Assembly: GCA_946807835.1 (NCBI GenBank)
Contig: OX327683.1
Coordinates: forward strand, 33,415,001 to 33,479,000
Source: Ailanthus altissimus
Taxonomy: Eukaryota > Streptophyta > Magnoliopsida > Sapindales > Simaroubaceae
Direction of reading: 5' to 3'
Length of the DNA: 64,000 nt
Part shown: positions 10,503 through 25,749 of the stretch, piece after piece
Layout of the letters: each line of letters opens with the position of its first letter
Position numbering within the stretch: the stretch's first letter is position 1
Program-made: the position numbers and the translations under genes
The notes under the pieces: generated by a model
Databases searched by the model: none
The model's input: only the letters and a program-made list of their open reading frames with translations
What the model was told of the DNA's origin: nothing

Positions 10503-13302
10503 GATGTTGAATTGAAATCTGTTGATGCAAAGAAACAAACTCGTGGATCAACAACTGCAAAGAGACCTCCTGCTGCAGAGGTCCACAATCTATCGGAGAG
10601 GGTTTGTACTCTTACTGATATTAAAGTTTGTTGAGGTCCACATCCTGTCGATGTGGTTTCCATTTTTTAAAGGCGTAATATTGCATCCATCAGCAGAGAC
10701 GCCGCGATAGGATTAATGAAAACATGAGGGCTTTGCAAGAACTCATACCTCGTTGCAACAAGGTAATGGTGTTTATTGTTAATCTTCTTGTTCCTAGTCA
10801 GGCTGAAAATTTATTTTCTGGATTAGAGATTTTACTTCCCTTTTTCCCCAAGTTTTTATTCTTTTGAGTTTCAATCAGACAAAGCTTCAATGCTGGATGA
10901 GGCAATTGAGTATCTGATCACTTCAGTTGCAAGTGCAGGTATAGTCCTCCTATCTTGATTTTTAATGATTAAATGTTGCCTAATGATTCTTAATTATAGA
11001 TGTAGTCGGATGGATACTATGTTCATGTGATTTGGGATTATGATGACTTCAAATTTAATTCTTGTTTTCCTCGTAACACTGTCATACATGGTTGTCTGCA
11101 CTGAACTGATGGAGTTGTTATTTTGTCATTGCTGTAGCAACATGCCAATTTTTAATGTAATTTGTGCCAGGAACACATTTAAATCATGCATTTTTACTGC
11201 TGCATTAGGGAAGCTATATCCAACAAATAATCTAGCCTCATGTTTGAAGTTTTCAAGGGCCAGCCTGCAAGGCAACATCACTTGTACTTAGAACTTGACA
11301 TTTATCTGTTCTAGATGAGCATGGAGATAAATCATGAAGATAACTTTTTTTCTCAACACAAGAAGATGGCTGTTACATTGGGTGTTTAATTGTTATTGTA
11401 CTATGGAAATGCCTTGACTGTTCGATTTAGGTTTTGCTTAAAATCTTGGACTGAGCAGGGGCATCAACGGATAAGGCAAAATATTTGAGGCTTTTGCTCA
11501 GGACTCCATTTAGAGCAAGATCAGTAAAGGTAAACATTTTGGAAAATTTAATTACCCAGCCTGTAAGACTTGGTCCTATGCAGTAAATCACCTCTGTACA
11601 ATACCATTTCCAGCTTTCACATGCGTCCTGTCCTGTCCTATCCAACCAAATACTTAGGCGGTTTGATCAATAATCTGCTTTTTTCTGGACATTATCAGGA
11701 AGTGTATCTAGAAAGAACAACGTAAGCTCCTCCAGATTGAAGATTTAGGAAGAACTGTGCTTTTATATCTATATGAGAAAATCATGTTCTTATATAGCCA
11801 GCTAAAATAACAGTCCGTGATATGCTGTCCTTGAGCATCAAGGCTTCTGAAATACAGTGCCTTCAGTTATTTTCTTACTTTGATAACAACCCTGCATCAA
11901 AATAATCTAGATTCCTTGCACTTTAATTAGCTTTTGCTCTATGCATCCAATGAGCTGGGAGCTTGTACCAAGGCTACTGAAACATAACTGTGTATATTTC
12001 TATGCAACTTAACTTCCAGATTGATGGCATTTCTTTCACCATTCAAAAATTGGCATGTCTTTCATCTCCGCATGTTAAAACAGTCTTATTCTTTTGATGG
12101 AGCCCTATGTATTTATCTGATTTTGACATATATTACACAGTAGCAAATGAAACTATTGTGCCAAAAGTGGAACTTGGAGCTTCTGCAATATTTATAACAA
12201 AGATAGACTCTTAACTATTTTCTGCAGATGATGTCAATGGTCTGTGGCATGGTCCCCATGATGTTCCCCCGTGTCCAGCAGTATATGCCAAACATGGGGA
12301 TGGGAATTGGGGTGGGCATGTGCATGGGCATGGAAATGGGAATGAGTAGGCCAATGATGCCATTTCCGAATGTTTTAGCTGGTTCAGCCGTGCCAACACC
12401 AGCTGCTGCAGCTCATTTGGGTCCAAGATTTCCAATGCCAACCTTTCATATGCCACCTGTCCCTGATCCATCCAGAGAGAGTCCAAGCATCAAACAAGTC
12501 AGATCCCAGGCTACACTTGCAAAATCCAAACCAGGCCAAGTTTACAAATTTTGTCGATCCTTATCAGCGGTATCTTGCCCTCCAACAGATGCAAATACCT
12601 CTACCACAGGAAAACATGTAGCTCCTTTTTTTCACCATAACTAACAGCTTTAACATGTATGCCAATTCTCTCCCATCTTCATCATTCCCCGTTATTCCTA
12701 GTTCTGGCAGTATTATCGGTCATGCAAATAACGGATCCATATGTTTCTGAGCAACTACGAAGACACACATACTCTCTTTCTCTTTCTCTCCCCTTCCCCC
12801 CAGTAGCCTCACCTCCCAAACTCAAATTAACCCAAACCCTCGAAAACTTTGTTGCAAGTGGGATTAGTATAATGGACCTCAACAGTTGAACTAACTGCTA
12901 CCATAAATTGGATTAGTTACTTCCCATTCTTGTCTCATCACATGAGAAAATTCAATTCAATGGCACTTTTGAGATGTTAGAAGGGTTACTTGTATAAAAC
13001 TATCAAAGATGAATTCATGTCAACAAACAATTTTCTTGTATAAAACTACCAAGATACACATACTGCCACCAGCTGAACAGATGTTTTTTTTTGGTAAGTA
13101 AAAATTTATATAAATGCTAAATCTAGATACTGAACAGATGTTTTTGGTGCCTAAGCATCTTGAATATTTCTGTCACCATTGTCTTGGGAAGTTTGAGTGA
13201 CACTTTCTCTTTACAGATTCAATCAATAGTCCAACCAAGTACGAGCAAACCAAGTACCACTAAGGGAGCTGAAATCCTGAGAATCATCCATCAGGTAGGT
13301 GA
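10503..13302 (+). pseudogene. PIF1-like bHLH transcription factor, pseudogene
   Basis: Phytochrome-interacting factors are nuclear bHLH proteins that bind G-boxes. Exon remnants in order are: 10503-10601, ending 'AAEVHNLSER'; 10697-10762, 'RRRDRINENMRALQELIPRC'; about 10875-10938, 'SDKASMLDEAIEYL'; about 12228-12610, 'MMSMVCGMVPMMFP' with Met/Gly-rich repeats and 'AHLGPRFPMP'; and 13217-13302, 'QSIVQPSTSKPSTTKGAE'. The His/Glu/Arg DNA-contact residues of the basic region are present. Lesions seen are: the acceptor before helix 2 reads CAA instead of CAG (10872-10874); two bases are missing near 10908 (EYLKSLQ expected); the frame shifts between the 'HMPPVPDPSR' part and 'FVDPYQRYLALQQMQ' (about 12500-12530); and one base is missing near 13274. 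No N-terminal phytochrome-binding motif is visible. The family call is secure and the PIF1 subgroup is likely from the Met-rich block. Confidence 0.85.
10602..10696 (+). other. Intact intron in the bHLH basic region
   Basis: GTTTGT at the donor and CAG at the acceptor join codons SER and RRRDRIN of the basic region in frame. This small intron lies within the DNA-binding domain, as in other plant bHLH genes. Confidence 0.75.
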
Positions 13303-15074
13303 TTTATTTGTATATCTGTGCATTTGCTATAGCATTTAACGGGTTACAGCATGTATTAAAGAAAACGTACATAATTGTCCTTTTCAATGTGACTTCATTT
13401 TATGATTTTTTTGTAACATAGGCTCACATTCTGCACATTACAACTTCTTGGCATACCACATGAGAGAAAGATACTACTTTTTAAAACTGAGTAAACTCCA
13501 CTTCCATGTTGGATGAAATAGTTGTGGCAGTTGGTGTCTTTTAAAGGAAAGGATTAACATGATGAACTATATCGATTTCCATGATGATTGTGGTGAATGA
13601 TGTAAAGCTTTGGAGAACAATTGATCCAATTTAATAGCCAGAGTCCAATCTTGCACAATTTTCTAAATTTTTCTACTTTTCTGGATGATAATGTGTAGGT
13701 ACATGATATGATATGATAGCTTAAGTCTCCTGCTGGCTGAAGATTAGAAGTTGCAGCACTCTGTTATATAGTGGGGGTTTTGCTTGCATATGAGATGGAA
13801 TGAGAACATGCATAAACCACGTGAGTTTCTGTGAATTAGTGAAACTTGGGAAATCAGCGGGTTTTCCAACTCTGTTCTCCTAAGTTCGGTGGATCTATTG
13901 TTCACCTACTCTAGATCTAATAGTTCAGTTGACATGGCATCCAAGTACTCTTCGAATGGTCGTGCTATTAATGTTGCGTGACCTGGCGAGCTGACACTAT
14001 AGGGTCTTTCAAATCTAAAAAATGAGTCTTTTAAATAATTTTAAAACTAAAAAAGTGTTTAAGATAATTAAACTAAATTAAAAGGTTCAACAGTTTTTTT
14101 CTATTTTTTTTATTGAATTACATTACAATTAGTTAAATATCATAATTACAACTGCTTGTTAACACTATTACAAACAACTATTTTTATAATATTATTACAT
14201 CTCAAACATCTCAATTACTTTTATAATATTGTTACATCTTAAAATTATAATAACTTGTTACAACACTAAAAATAACTGTCAACCTCATGCCTCTACAAAT
14301 TAGAGGAATGAAAAAATGCCCTAGTCAATAAAAAATGCTTAGTCCTTTTTTAAAATTCGAATCCTTAATCTTAGGTCAAGGCGATGCACAAATTATACCA
14401 CTAAGGCATGCAACTGAGTGCAACAGTAAATTATAATTGAAAGGAAAGGAAATAATTTTTTGAGTATACAAACTTTAATGACAGTTATTAGGTAGAAGAG
14501 TGAATCGGATAACACCAATACCCAGGAGATGAAGGCAATTGGGCGTGCTGATCCTGTTAGGGATAAATCTAGTAAGTAAGGCCTTATTAATTTGTAGACC
14601 CAAGCCCAATAACAATAATTTGGCCCAAAAAGATGATTCATTTAACTTGCATGCTTTACTTCCTTGCTACTTGACCCGATGTCGACGCGTATTGCACTTA
14701 TAAATAACGACGACGACGATGGTGGTGGGAGAAGCGCTAGGCCATCAGTTTTCCTCCGTCTACGCGAAAGCCTAAAGAAGACTTGGGAGGCAGGGTGTAG
14801 ACAACCAACAAGCTAAAGTGCTTACAACGACTTCATCAGTATGTAGCAAAGCTGCAAAAAACAATGAAGAGAAGAACAAGGCAAGAACATCACGCAACAC
14901 TAGTAGTAGACTATCCTTATTATTTTAGGAAGAACAAAAATAACAAACAGAAAACAAATATCTACAGATATTTGCTATAAGAGAACTTAGGAATCAAGAT
15001 GTACTGTGGAAACAAAACAGAACACGGATTTTATAATAGAGCTGAATGATCCCAAACAGAACTATCATTACTTC
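13303..15074. other. Intergenic spacer with SINE-like block
   Basis: No gene was recognised. A tRNA-like block lies at 14350-14410 on the minus strand, with a box-A-like TTAGTGGTATAA and a box-B-like GGATTCGAA, probably SINE-derived. The 3' part towards 15237 would include the untranslated end of the minus-strand RPT2 transcript. Confidence 0.45.
14585..14775 (+). promoter_or_regulatory. Orphan promoter-like segment with 18-codon ORF
   Basis: Motifs GCCCA and GGCCCA (14585-14632) are followed by TATAAATA (14699-14706) and a short open frame, ATG at 14719 and TAA at 14773-14775, reading 'MVVGEALGHQFSSVYAKA'. No downstream coding region was found. It may be the relic of a gene once convergent with RPT2. 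Confidence 0.25.
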
Positions 15075-15158
15075 AATAACCAACAGTGGGCCATGAACTT
15101 ACTAAGGCAGCTTAAAAATAACCAACAGTGGGCCGTGAACTACCTAAAGCAGCTTAAA
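15075..15158. repeat. 42-bp tandem duplication
   Basis: AACCAACAGTGGGCC plus the following bases occurs twice at a 42-bp offset (15081 and 15123), just downstream of the RPT2 stop codon and so probably in its 3' untranslated region. Confidence 0.85.
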
Positions 15159-15237
15159 AAGTGCAAACACTTAAATTTGGAAATAATACATCATAAGATA
15201 CGAATGAAGATGAAGAGCAGACGGGAAAACAATCTTT

Positions 15238-18752
<3,515 letters not shown>

Positions 18753-18838
18753 GGCTTGATGACAATGGTTCGATTTCGAGAAAGAGAGATGTCTTTGCGA
18801 ACAAGTTAGGTGATCGAGTTGCTTTGTTGCATAGAGGA

Positions 18839-18845
18839 TTATATA
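18839..18845 (-). promoter_or_regulatory. TATA box of RPT2
   Basis: TATATAA on the minus strand lies 87 bases upstream of the RPT2 start codon. Transcription would start roughly 30 bases further on and leave a short leader. Assigned by position and sequence only. Confidence 0.55.
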
Positions 18846-18896
18846 GAAGAAATTGAGATTGAAAGAGCCAGCTACATGGGATAGTTTGTAATGGAT

Positions 18897-18918
18897 TGGG
18901 CCCGACTCATTTTGGGCC
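18897..18918 (-). promoter_or_regulatory. Paired GGCCCA (site II) elements upstream of RPT2
   Basis: Two GGCCCA motifs on the minus strand (complement of 18897-18903 and 18913-18918) lie about 55 and 70 bases upstream of the TATA box. Site II elements are bound by TCP factors and are common in promoters of growth-related housekeeping genes. The Copia LTR pile starts only about 20 bp further upstream. Confidence 0.5.
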
Positions 18919-18938
18919 TCCAGTAAATATAAAATTTG

Positions 18939-19746
18939 TTCTAACTACACCCCCGCTAAATCCTAGTGATGTGATATAAATTCAACGGGAACTTTTTAAT
19001 CAGATTCTTTTAATTTTCTTCATCTAAAAAATATATGATTGATAATAATATTGTTGCGAATTTTTCGGAGATCAAATATCTCTTAGACCGGTATTTAGCA
19101 CCTCAAAATTTTAAAATAATTGTGAATTTTTTTTTCATAAATAAAGAAAGTATAATAAGATTAAACACATAATAAAAATAACAATTAATTATACAAAACA
19201 AAAAAATATACATAATTTGATAATAACCGCATACGTCTACGGTAGATTACTAGATCCTAACTTATTTTATTAATTAATTCACAAAGAACTCTAGGTTACC
19301 AAGACCTAACACAAGAGATACTCAAAGAATACAATAATAGATAAGCTCCTAGAAGATCTACTAATACTATTTTGCGCACCTCAACGCTTAAGCACTCCTA
19401 TGGTACACTCTTTCATGCACTTCAACGTCCTAAAACTGCTCTTATCCTTTATTCTCTCTTTTGTTGATGTATTGCTAATTTTAATGAATTACAATGATTT
19501 ATATAGGTCTAAATCACCCTTAAAAAATCTTATTTTTTTATTAGAATATGAATTCACGTAAAAGGAAAGTCCAATATCAACTCAAATACACAAAGAAACA
19601 TAAAACTACAAGTTTTCTAAAATTAGGCTTCAAGTTAGGATCCGAGCATCGCAACGCTCACACATAGAGATTCTCTTCTCTTGTACTTTTGCACCTTTCC
19701 TTGCTTTTAACTATCTGTTGCTGTCCATTTTTCATACGTCCAACAC
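18939..19746 (-). mobile_element. Minus-oriented Copia LTR, tandem copy 1
   Basis: About 113 bp of leader-like sequence is followed by an LTR of about 690 bp whose plus-strand left edge is TGTTGCGAATTTTTC (19052) and whose right edge is CGTCCAACA (19745). Copy 2 repeats the whole unit at an offset of 807-808 bp with very few differences. Confidence 0.75.
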
Positions 19747-20550
19747 TTCTAACTACACCCCCGCTAAATCCTAGTGATGTGATATAAATTCAACGGGAAC
19801 TTTTTAATCAGATTCTTTTAATTTTCTTCATCTAAAAAATATATGATTGATAATAATATTGTTGCGAATTTTTCGGAGATCAAATATCTCCTAGACCGGT
19901 ATTTAGCACCTCAAAATTTTAAAATAATTGTGAAATTTTTTTTCATAAATAAAGAAAGTATAATAAGATTAAACACATAATAAAAATAACAATTAATTAT
20001 ACAAAACAAAAAAATATACATAATTTGATAATAACCGCATACGTCTACGGTAGATTACTAGATCCTAACTTATTTTATTAATTAATTCACAAAGAACTCT
20101 AGGTTACCAAGACCTAACACAAGAGATACTCAAAGAATACAATAATAGATAAGCTCCTAGAAGATCTACTAATACTATTTTGTGCACCTCAACGCTTAAG
20201 CACTCCTATGGTACACTCTTTCATGCACTTCAACGTCCTAAAACTGCTCTTATCCTTTATTCTCTCTTTTGTTGATGTATTGCCAATTTTAATGAATTAC
20301 AATAATTTATATAGGTCTAAATCACCCTTAAAAAATCTTATTTTTTATTAGAATATGAATTCACGTAAAAGGAAAGTCCAATATCAACTCAAATACACAA
20401 AGAAACATAAAACTACAAGTTTTCTAAAATTAGGCTTCAAGTTAGGATCCGAGCATCGCAACGCTCACACATAGAGATTCTCTTCTCTTGTACTTTTGCA
20501 CCTTTCCTTGCTTTTAACTATCTGTTGCTGTCCATTTTTCATACGTCCAA
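19747..20550 (-). mobile_element. Minus-oriented Copia LTR, tandem copy 2
   Basis: Nearly identical to copy 1, starting again at TTCTAACTACACCCCCGC. It ends at GTCCAA and runs into sequence of the element's internal leader. The near-identity points to a recent unequal exchange or duplication. Confidence 0.8.
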
Positions 20551-21250
20551 TGCTTACTCAATTTTATATCCGACTCTTTATTGATTTTGAACTCACAATC
20601 AAACTCAACTTTAATTTTAAATCATCAATTCTAACAAACCACTAATTGATTCAAAATCTCTTCAAAAAACTTATAAGAATCATCCATACCAATACTCAAT
20701 TACTCTAACGTTATCTCTAGTTAAGTCTTATGCCCAGACTTAACTATATTGAGGCTCGTAACTTTGGTCTTCAAATATACGAATGTATCTCTCTTTGAGT
20801 ATTCATTATATTATGATTTCTAGTGTCACTCTTAATACTATCGCAATACTTCCGTGGCTAGATCTTATTTACCATACATTTTTGTCGACCCTCATCACTT
20901 TAGTGAGATAATCTCCAATGTTCTTAACAAGCCCATGTTAAGCTCCTACAACATTTTAATTAAGCATATAGTTTGAATTGTACTTCTCACTCATAGATCT
21001 TTTATATTATTTTTATCAAAAGCTTTCAAGGATTCTACAACTCTAAGTCATATTTACAGACTAATTGCAGCACCTCTACCATTTTTTGCCTACTTACTTG
21101 ATTGCTCTTCAATCTCTACTCTTAGCCTTTCCTCTTGCAGTCACATTGCTGCACTATTAGGTTCTTGAACTTTACTCTAATTCTTCTATCTTCATACTTG
21201 TGAGACACTGTGATTGAATAACTTATACTCGGTAATTGACCTTAATTATA
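20551..21250 (-). mobile_element. Internal leader fragment of the minus-oriented Copia
   Basis: Reading the minus strand, a primer-binding-site-like sequence (complement of GCTCTGATAC, 21251-21260) leads into about 700 bp with no long open frame. The part next to the binding site is repeated at 22549-22695. The polyprotein region is absent. Confidence 0.55.
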
Positions 21251-21266
21251 GCTCTGATACAATTTT

Positions 21267-21588
21267 TTTGAATTTGTTCCTAAAAGCCAAATACCTCACA
21301 GGCTTAATATTTAGCACTCTAAAACTTTAAAGTGCTTGTGGAAGACTTTTTCTCACAAGTAAAGTAAGAATAATAAGATTAATTTGACAATAGAGATAAC
21401 AATCAATCACACAAGCACAAGAATATATGTAGTTCGATAATAACTACTTACTCATTGTGGATCACTAGATCCTTACTTCTTTTATTAAATAGTTGACAAA
21501 TAACTCTAAGTCACCAACACCTAACACAAGATGTTCTCAAAGAATATAACAATATATAAGCTCCTAAAAGATCTACTAATGCTATCTT
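21267..21588 (-). mobile_element. Truncated LTR of the same Copia family
   Basis: This aligns with the first half of the LTR at 22708-23455 (CCTAAAAGCCAAATAC, GCACTCTAAAACTTTAAAGTG) and more distantly with 19052-19745. It breaks off at about 21588 and jumps to leader sequence. Confidence 0.65.
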
Positions 21589-21628
21589 GTGCACTCTTTT
21601 TTGCCTACTTACTTGATTGCTCTTCAAT

Positions 21629-22548
21629 TAAGGGTGAAAAAAAAATCGGTAATAAAAAATCTGAACCGAATCGGTCGGTCGGTTTTGTTCGGTCCAGTTT
21701 GTTTTGAAAAAATCCGACCGGTCCGGTTCGGCTTTTCCGAAAAAATAACCGAACCAAAAAATCGATTTTTTTTGTAATTATTTAATAAAAGATTTAAATT
21801 TATCTCAAATTAAATAAAGTATAATTATATTAATATGAAATAGACCCAAAAATTAGGTCAAAAAATGATTTACTAAATTATTTAGATAAATAAATTAAAA
21901 AGCCTACAATTTAAAATAAAAAAATAAAAAAACTCAAAAAAATAACTCAAATATTTAAAGACTTATATAATATATGAGAATAAATTTAGTAATTTATGTA
22001 ATGTGTAATTTTGATTATATAATATGTAACGCGTAATATATATTAATTTAGTCAACTTAATGTTTAAGACTTATATAATAAATAAAAATAAATTTAGTGG
22101 CCTATATAACGTGTAATAAATTTTTTTTGATTACATAATATATAACGTGTAATATATAATAATTTAGTGAATTTAATTTTTTAAAGACTTATATAATATA
22201 TAAAAATAAATTTAGTAGTTTATGTAATGTGTAATAAATTTTTTAATTGTATAATATATAACGTATAATATATATTAATTTAGTCAATTTAATTTTTTAG
22301 ATACTTATATAATTTATAAAAACAAATTTAGTGATTGTAAGGTGTAATGAAAAAATAATAAATAATTTAAAATAAACTACTAAATTATTTAGACAAATGA
22401 ATTAAAAACCCACAATTTAAAATAATTAAAAAAATTGAACTGGACCGAATCAAAAAAATCGGTTCTGTCCGGTTCGAATTTTTCCCTTAATAAAATTAGT
22501 TTCGATTTTATTTATTAAAAAAATCGAATCGGACCGTGCCTACCCCTA
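21629..22548. mobile_element. hAT-like MITE, 920 bp
   Basis: The ends are TAAGGGTGAAAA and TAGGGGTAGGCA (as read on opposite strands). It is flanked by TCTTCAAT (21621-21628) and TGTTCAAT (22549-22556), an 8-bp target-site duplication with one mismatch. The uninterrupted site (TTGCTCTTCAATCTCTACTC) is preserved in the paralogous leader at 21111-21130, which confirms the borders. Subterminal repeats of the CCGGTTCGG/CCGAACCG type lie at both ends. No coding capacity. Confidence 0.85.
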
Positions 22549-22707
22549 TGTTCAATCTCTACTCTTAGCCCTTTCTCTTGCGGTCATATTGTTGCACTAT
22601 TAGGTTCTTGAACTTTACTTTTATTCTTCGATTTTTATACTTGTGAGACACCGTAATTGAATAACTTATACTTGGTAATTGACATTAATCATAACTTTAA
22701 TACCATT

Positions 22708-23455
22708 TGTTGGGATTTGTCCCTAAAAGCCAAATACTTTGTAGTTTTGATATTTAACACTCTAAAACTTTAAAGTGCTTGTGGAAGACTTTCTCTCACA
22801 AGTAAAGTAAGAATAATAAGATCAATCTCACAATAAATATAACAATCAATCACACAAGCACAAAAATATATGTAATTCGATAATAACTATCTATTCATTG
22901 TGGATCACTAGATCCTCACTTCTTTTATTAAATAGTTACAAAGAATTCTAAATCACTAACACCTAACACAAGATGTTCTTAAGAAATATAATAATATATA
23001 AACTCATAAAAGATCTACCAATGCTATTTTGTGCACCATAATGCTCAAGTACTCCTATAATATATTCTCTCACGCATTTTAGAGCCCTAAAGTTGCCCCA
23101 ACCCTATATTCTTTTTTTTTTGTTAATGTGTGTTAATTCTAATAAAATACAAGAATTTATATCGACTCTAAACTATTTTATAGAAATTATATTTTTTTGT
23201 TGAAATAAGAGTTCATACACACACAAAAAAAAAGTTCAAAACTAATTCAAACATATGAAGAAATTTAAAATCATAAGTTTTTTAAAATTAGGCGCTGCAG
23301 CATTGCTGCCATCCCAACCCCGTGATGTGGCACTCAATGTTCTAACTTTAGCAATGTGTCACTCACACATAAAAATTTTCTTCTCTTATATTTTTGCGCA
23401 TATTTTTTTTTCGACCCTCTATTTCTATCTCTTTTTTTGTACATCAAACTCATAG
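22708..23455 (-). mobile_element. Minus-oriented Copia LTR, third copy
   Basis: It begins TGTTGGGATTTGTCCC next to a tRNA-Met primer-binding-like complement (CTTTAATACCA at 22696-22706). It is homologous to the other LTRs in this pile but clearly diverged. Confidence 0.7.
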
Positions 23456-24230
23456 TGAATATAGATCATTGTAATAGGTGGCTAAGACTAAATTACGGAA
23501 GTGATGATTACTAACTGATTAAAGTTTCCTTAATTAAACGTTTCTCGTTTAAAATGGAACATTTTAAGATGATTTCATAAACAAATTGACAACCTGTGGG
23601 TTTTTTTTTTGAGTTGAAAATACTACTACTTATACAATTCACCCGCGATGGTATATTTATAATATAAATGAGCCAAATATTCAAACATTTTGAGTTAAAT
23701 TTGTTCAAAACAATTCTCTTATTTAATTGGCATATAAGATTTGCTAAGTTGTTTGAAAATTCTCTCTTTCAGACCATATTGAAGTCGAAATCTCATTCGA
23801 AAATCTTTATAAATTGAGTATTGAGGAGTTCAACCCGTAAACTTTTATTAGTATTGCTATGTTAAATTTCAAATTGACGTGATATTTGACAATCCATTAA
23901 TATTGTATAACTATTTATAAGTAAAAGATTACAAATAATTAATAATTATTTAATAAGTGATAATTATTAATTAGTGATACATTAATTAAAATATAAAAAT
24001 TGTATTCCAATTATATAAATTTAGCACTACTCAACTTTTATTAATGATATATTTTATTTTATTTCTTGCTATTATATCTACTATATTGGTCCCTTGGTTG
24101 ATTAGAAATCAGAAAATAAATAAAACGTAGAATTAAAATCGTTTAATAACGCACAAGTTATTTTAATTTAGAGTGCACGTCTCATTTTAACGCAAAGGTT
24201 TCAAGTTTGAATTTTCTTGTTTTAAATTAA

Positions 24231-24264
<34 letters not shown>

Positions 24265-24348
24265 ACAATAATTTTATGGAAAAGCTTGAAAATTCACTTT
24301 ATTATAAGATTTGGCACAATAGGGCTAAACCCCGCAATTATATCCTAC
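23456..24348. other. AT-rich spacer
   Basis: No gene is visible. A (TA)n run lies at 24234-24261. The last 80 bp (from about 24270) are the 3' flank of the SPH locus that follows, and the same flank recurs near 30920 and 31970. Confidence 0.5.
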
Positions 24349-24777
24349 TTATTCATCCATGCCCCATTTTTCCCACTTATGCCTAAACTCATCATGCTTT
24401 TCAGGAAGATTTTTCAGGTAAATTCCGTCGTCTTTGGCAATCCAAGTATGATTGCATCTGTAAAAAAGGTCATCGTCATACCAAAACACATCAAAAGCAG
24501 CATGAACTCTCGCTTGCCTTTGACTCACGTAACACCATTAAAGCGTGGTTCCAAAGAAATTCATCTCGAACTGCCAATTAGTATCAGTTCCGACAGTGAG
24601 ATTGTGCATGCCCAGATCGTCGTCACGAGATTTGCAGTGGACGAACAAGACTTCGTTGTTGTTCAATCCATTTACAACATGTACGCTCCATTTCAGTTCC
24701 CAAGCTTCTGGTTGACTTGTGGCTGTTACAAGAACACAAAATAATATCACCACCTTCATTTCGAGACAAGTCATCAT
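24349..24777 (-). pseudogene. S-protein homologue (SPH), pseudogene A
   Basis: This belongs to the plant self-incompatibility S1 family of small secreted proteins. It reads a hydrophobic start (CLEMKVVILFCVLVTA), then 'VHVVNGLNNNEVLFVHCKSR' and 'DDDLGMHNLTVGTD', and further on 'WIAKDDGIYLKN'. Two lesions are visible. The codon before WCY in 'TTLYWCY' is TAA (stop at 24538-24540), and a run of seven T near 24462 holds one extra base relative to 'DLFYRCN', shifting the frame before the AKDDGIY block. The C-terminal end reads 'HKWEKWGMDE' and then a stop. The rest of the family framework is preserved, so inactivation looks fairly recent. Confidence 0.85.
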
Positions 24778-24825
24778 TTTGGTTGTTTGATGGAGAAGAG
24801 ATTGAAAGTTGACAAACTATTGCTC

Positions 24826-24840
24826 TGCTTTTAAATTCAT
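24826..24840 (-). promoter_or_regulatory. Conserved TTTAAAAGC upstream element of SPH loci
   Basis: TTTAAAAGCAGAGCAATAG on the minus strand lies about 50 bases upstream of the SPH start. The same block lies at matching distance upstream of the SPH loci at 32.5, 44.4, 49.5 and 57.8 kb. A TATA-like role is inferred from position. Confidence 0.45.
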
Positions 24841-25350
24841 TAAGCCTCTCTCTCACTCTCAGATTCATTTTAATTCTTTAAATTTAAGACCATATTTATT
24901 ACTTGTAACCAAAAATAAATTATCACGCACCATTTTCATAATTTTTAACATATCATTGGTTTATTTAATTTTTTTCTTATTCTTAAATTAAATAAATGAC
25001 ACATTATTATTTAGGATATAATTGGAGATACAAATTTATGATGTGTAACATTGTTTTAAATAAATTAATTCTACAAAATTTCTTTTCTACTTTATTCATT
25101 TTCTTCCAATTTGAATTGTATGATAAAAGGTGAAGTAAATGTTGAAATATTTGGAATTTTAACCAGATTGATGTAGTAAATTAGATAAAAAGTAATGTTA
25201 CATATTTTAAGTTATATTTTAAATAATAATATATTAAATAATTATTAGATAATAAAATCGTATAAATTTTAAAATTATTTATTATATTTAATAATTATTT
25301 ATCACATTATTATTTAAATACAAATTTAGATTGTATAGTATCATTATTAG
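24841..25350. other. SPH 5'-flank block, AT-rich
   Basis: This contains the phrase 'ATTTATTACTTGTAACCAAAA', which recurs upstream of other SPH loci (33.98, 34.94 and 57.92 kb). It is a segmental-duplication marker and holds no gene. Confidence 0.5.
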
Positions 25351-25369
25351 ATAAAACACGCTTGGTTTT

Positions 25370-25740
25370 TTGACCAATGACAAGATAGGAAATGTTGTTT
25401 TCTTAGTAATTTCCCTTTAATGAAATTTTAATTTAGTAGCGTAGTAAATTACATACATCTTAGTTTTACTTGTTTGACCGTTGACAAGATAAGAAATGTT
25501 GTTTTTTAGTTACCTCTTTAATGACATCTTAATTTAGTAAGTTTTTAATTTTGGAGAAGATAAGATATGTTGTTATTTAGTAATTTTTCAAAATGAAATT
25601 TTAATTTAGTAATTAGTAATGTAGTAAGAGCAATGCAGCTCACTTTTGATTGTTTGACTTTTGACAATATAAGAAACGTTATTATTTAGTAATTTTCATT
25701 TAATGAAATTTTAGTTTAGTGATTAGTAGTGTGCTAAGGT
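25370..25740. repeat. About four degenerate units of roughly 100 bp
   Basis: A unit containing GACAAGATAAGAAATGTTGTT, then TAGTAATTT, then AATGAAATTTTAATTTAGTA recurs at about 25380, 25485, 25558 and 25665. Related units occur at 27560, 28520, 29480, 34245, 35325, 50560 and 58530. Confidence 0.7.
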
Positions 25741-25749
25741 AGGGAAAAC

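Noticed and set aside
12682..12889. Short frames on both strands after the bHLH exon
   Set aside because: They fall in an intron-like low-complexity CT-rich stretch between recognised exons of the pseudogene.
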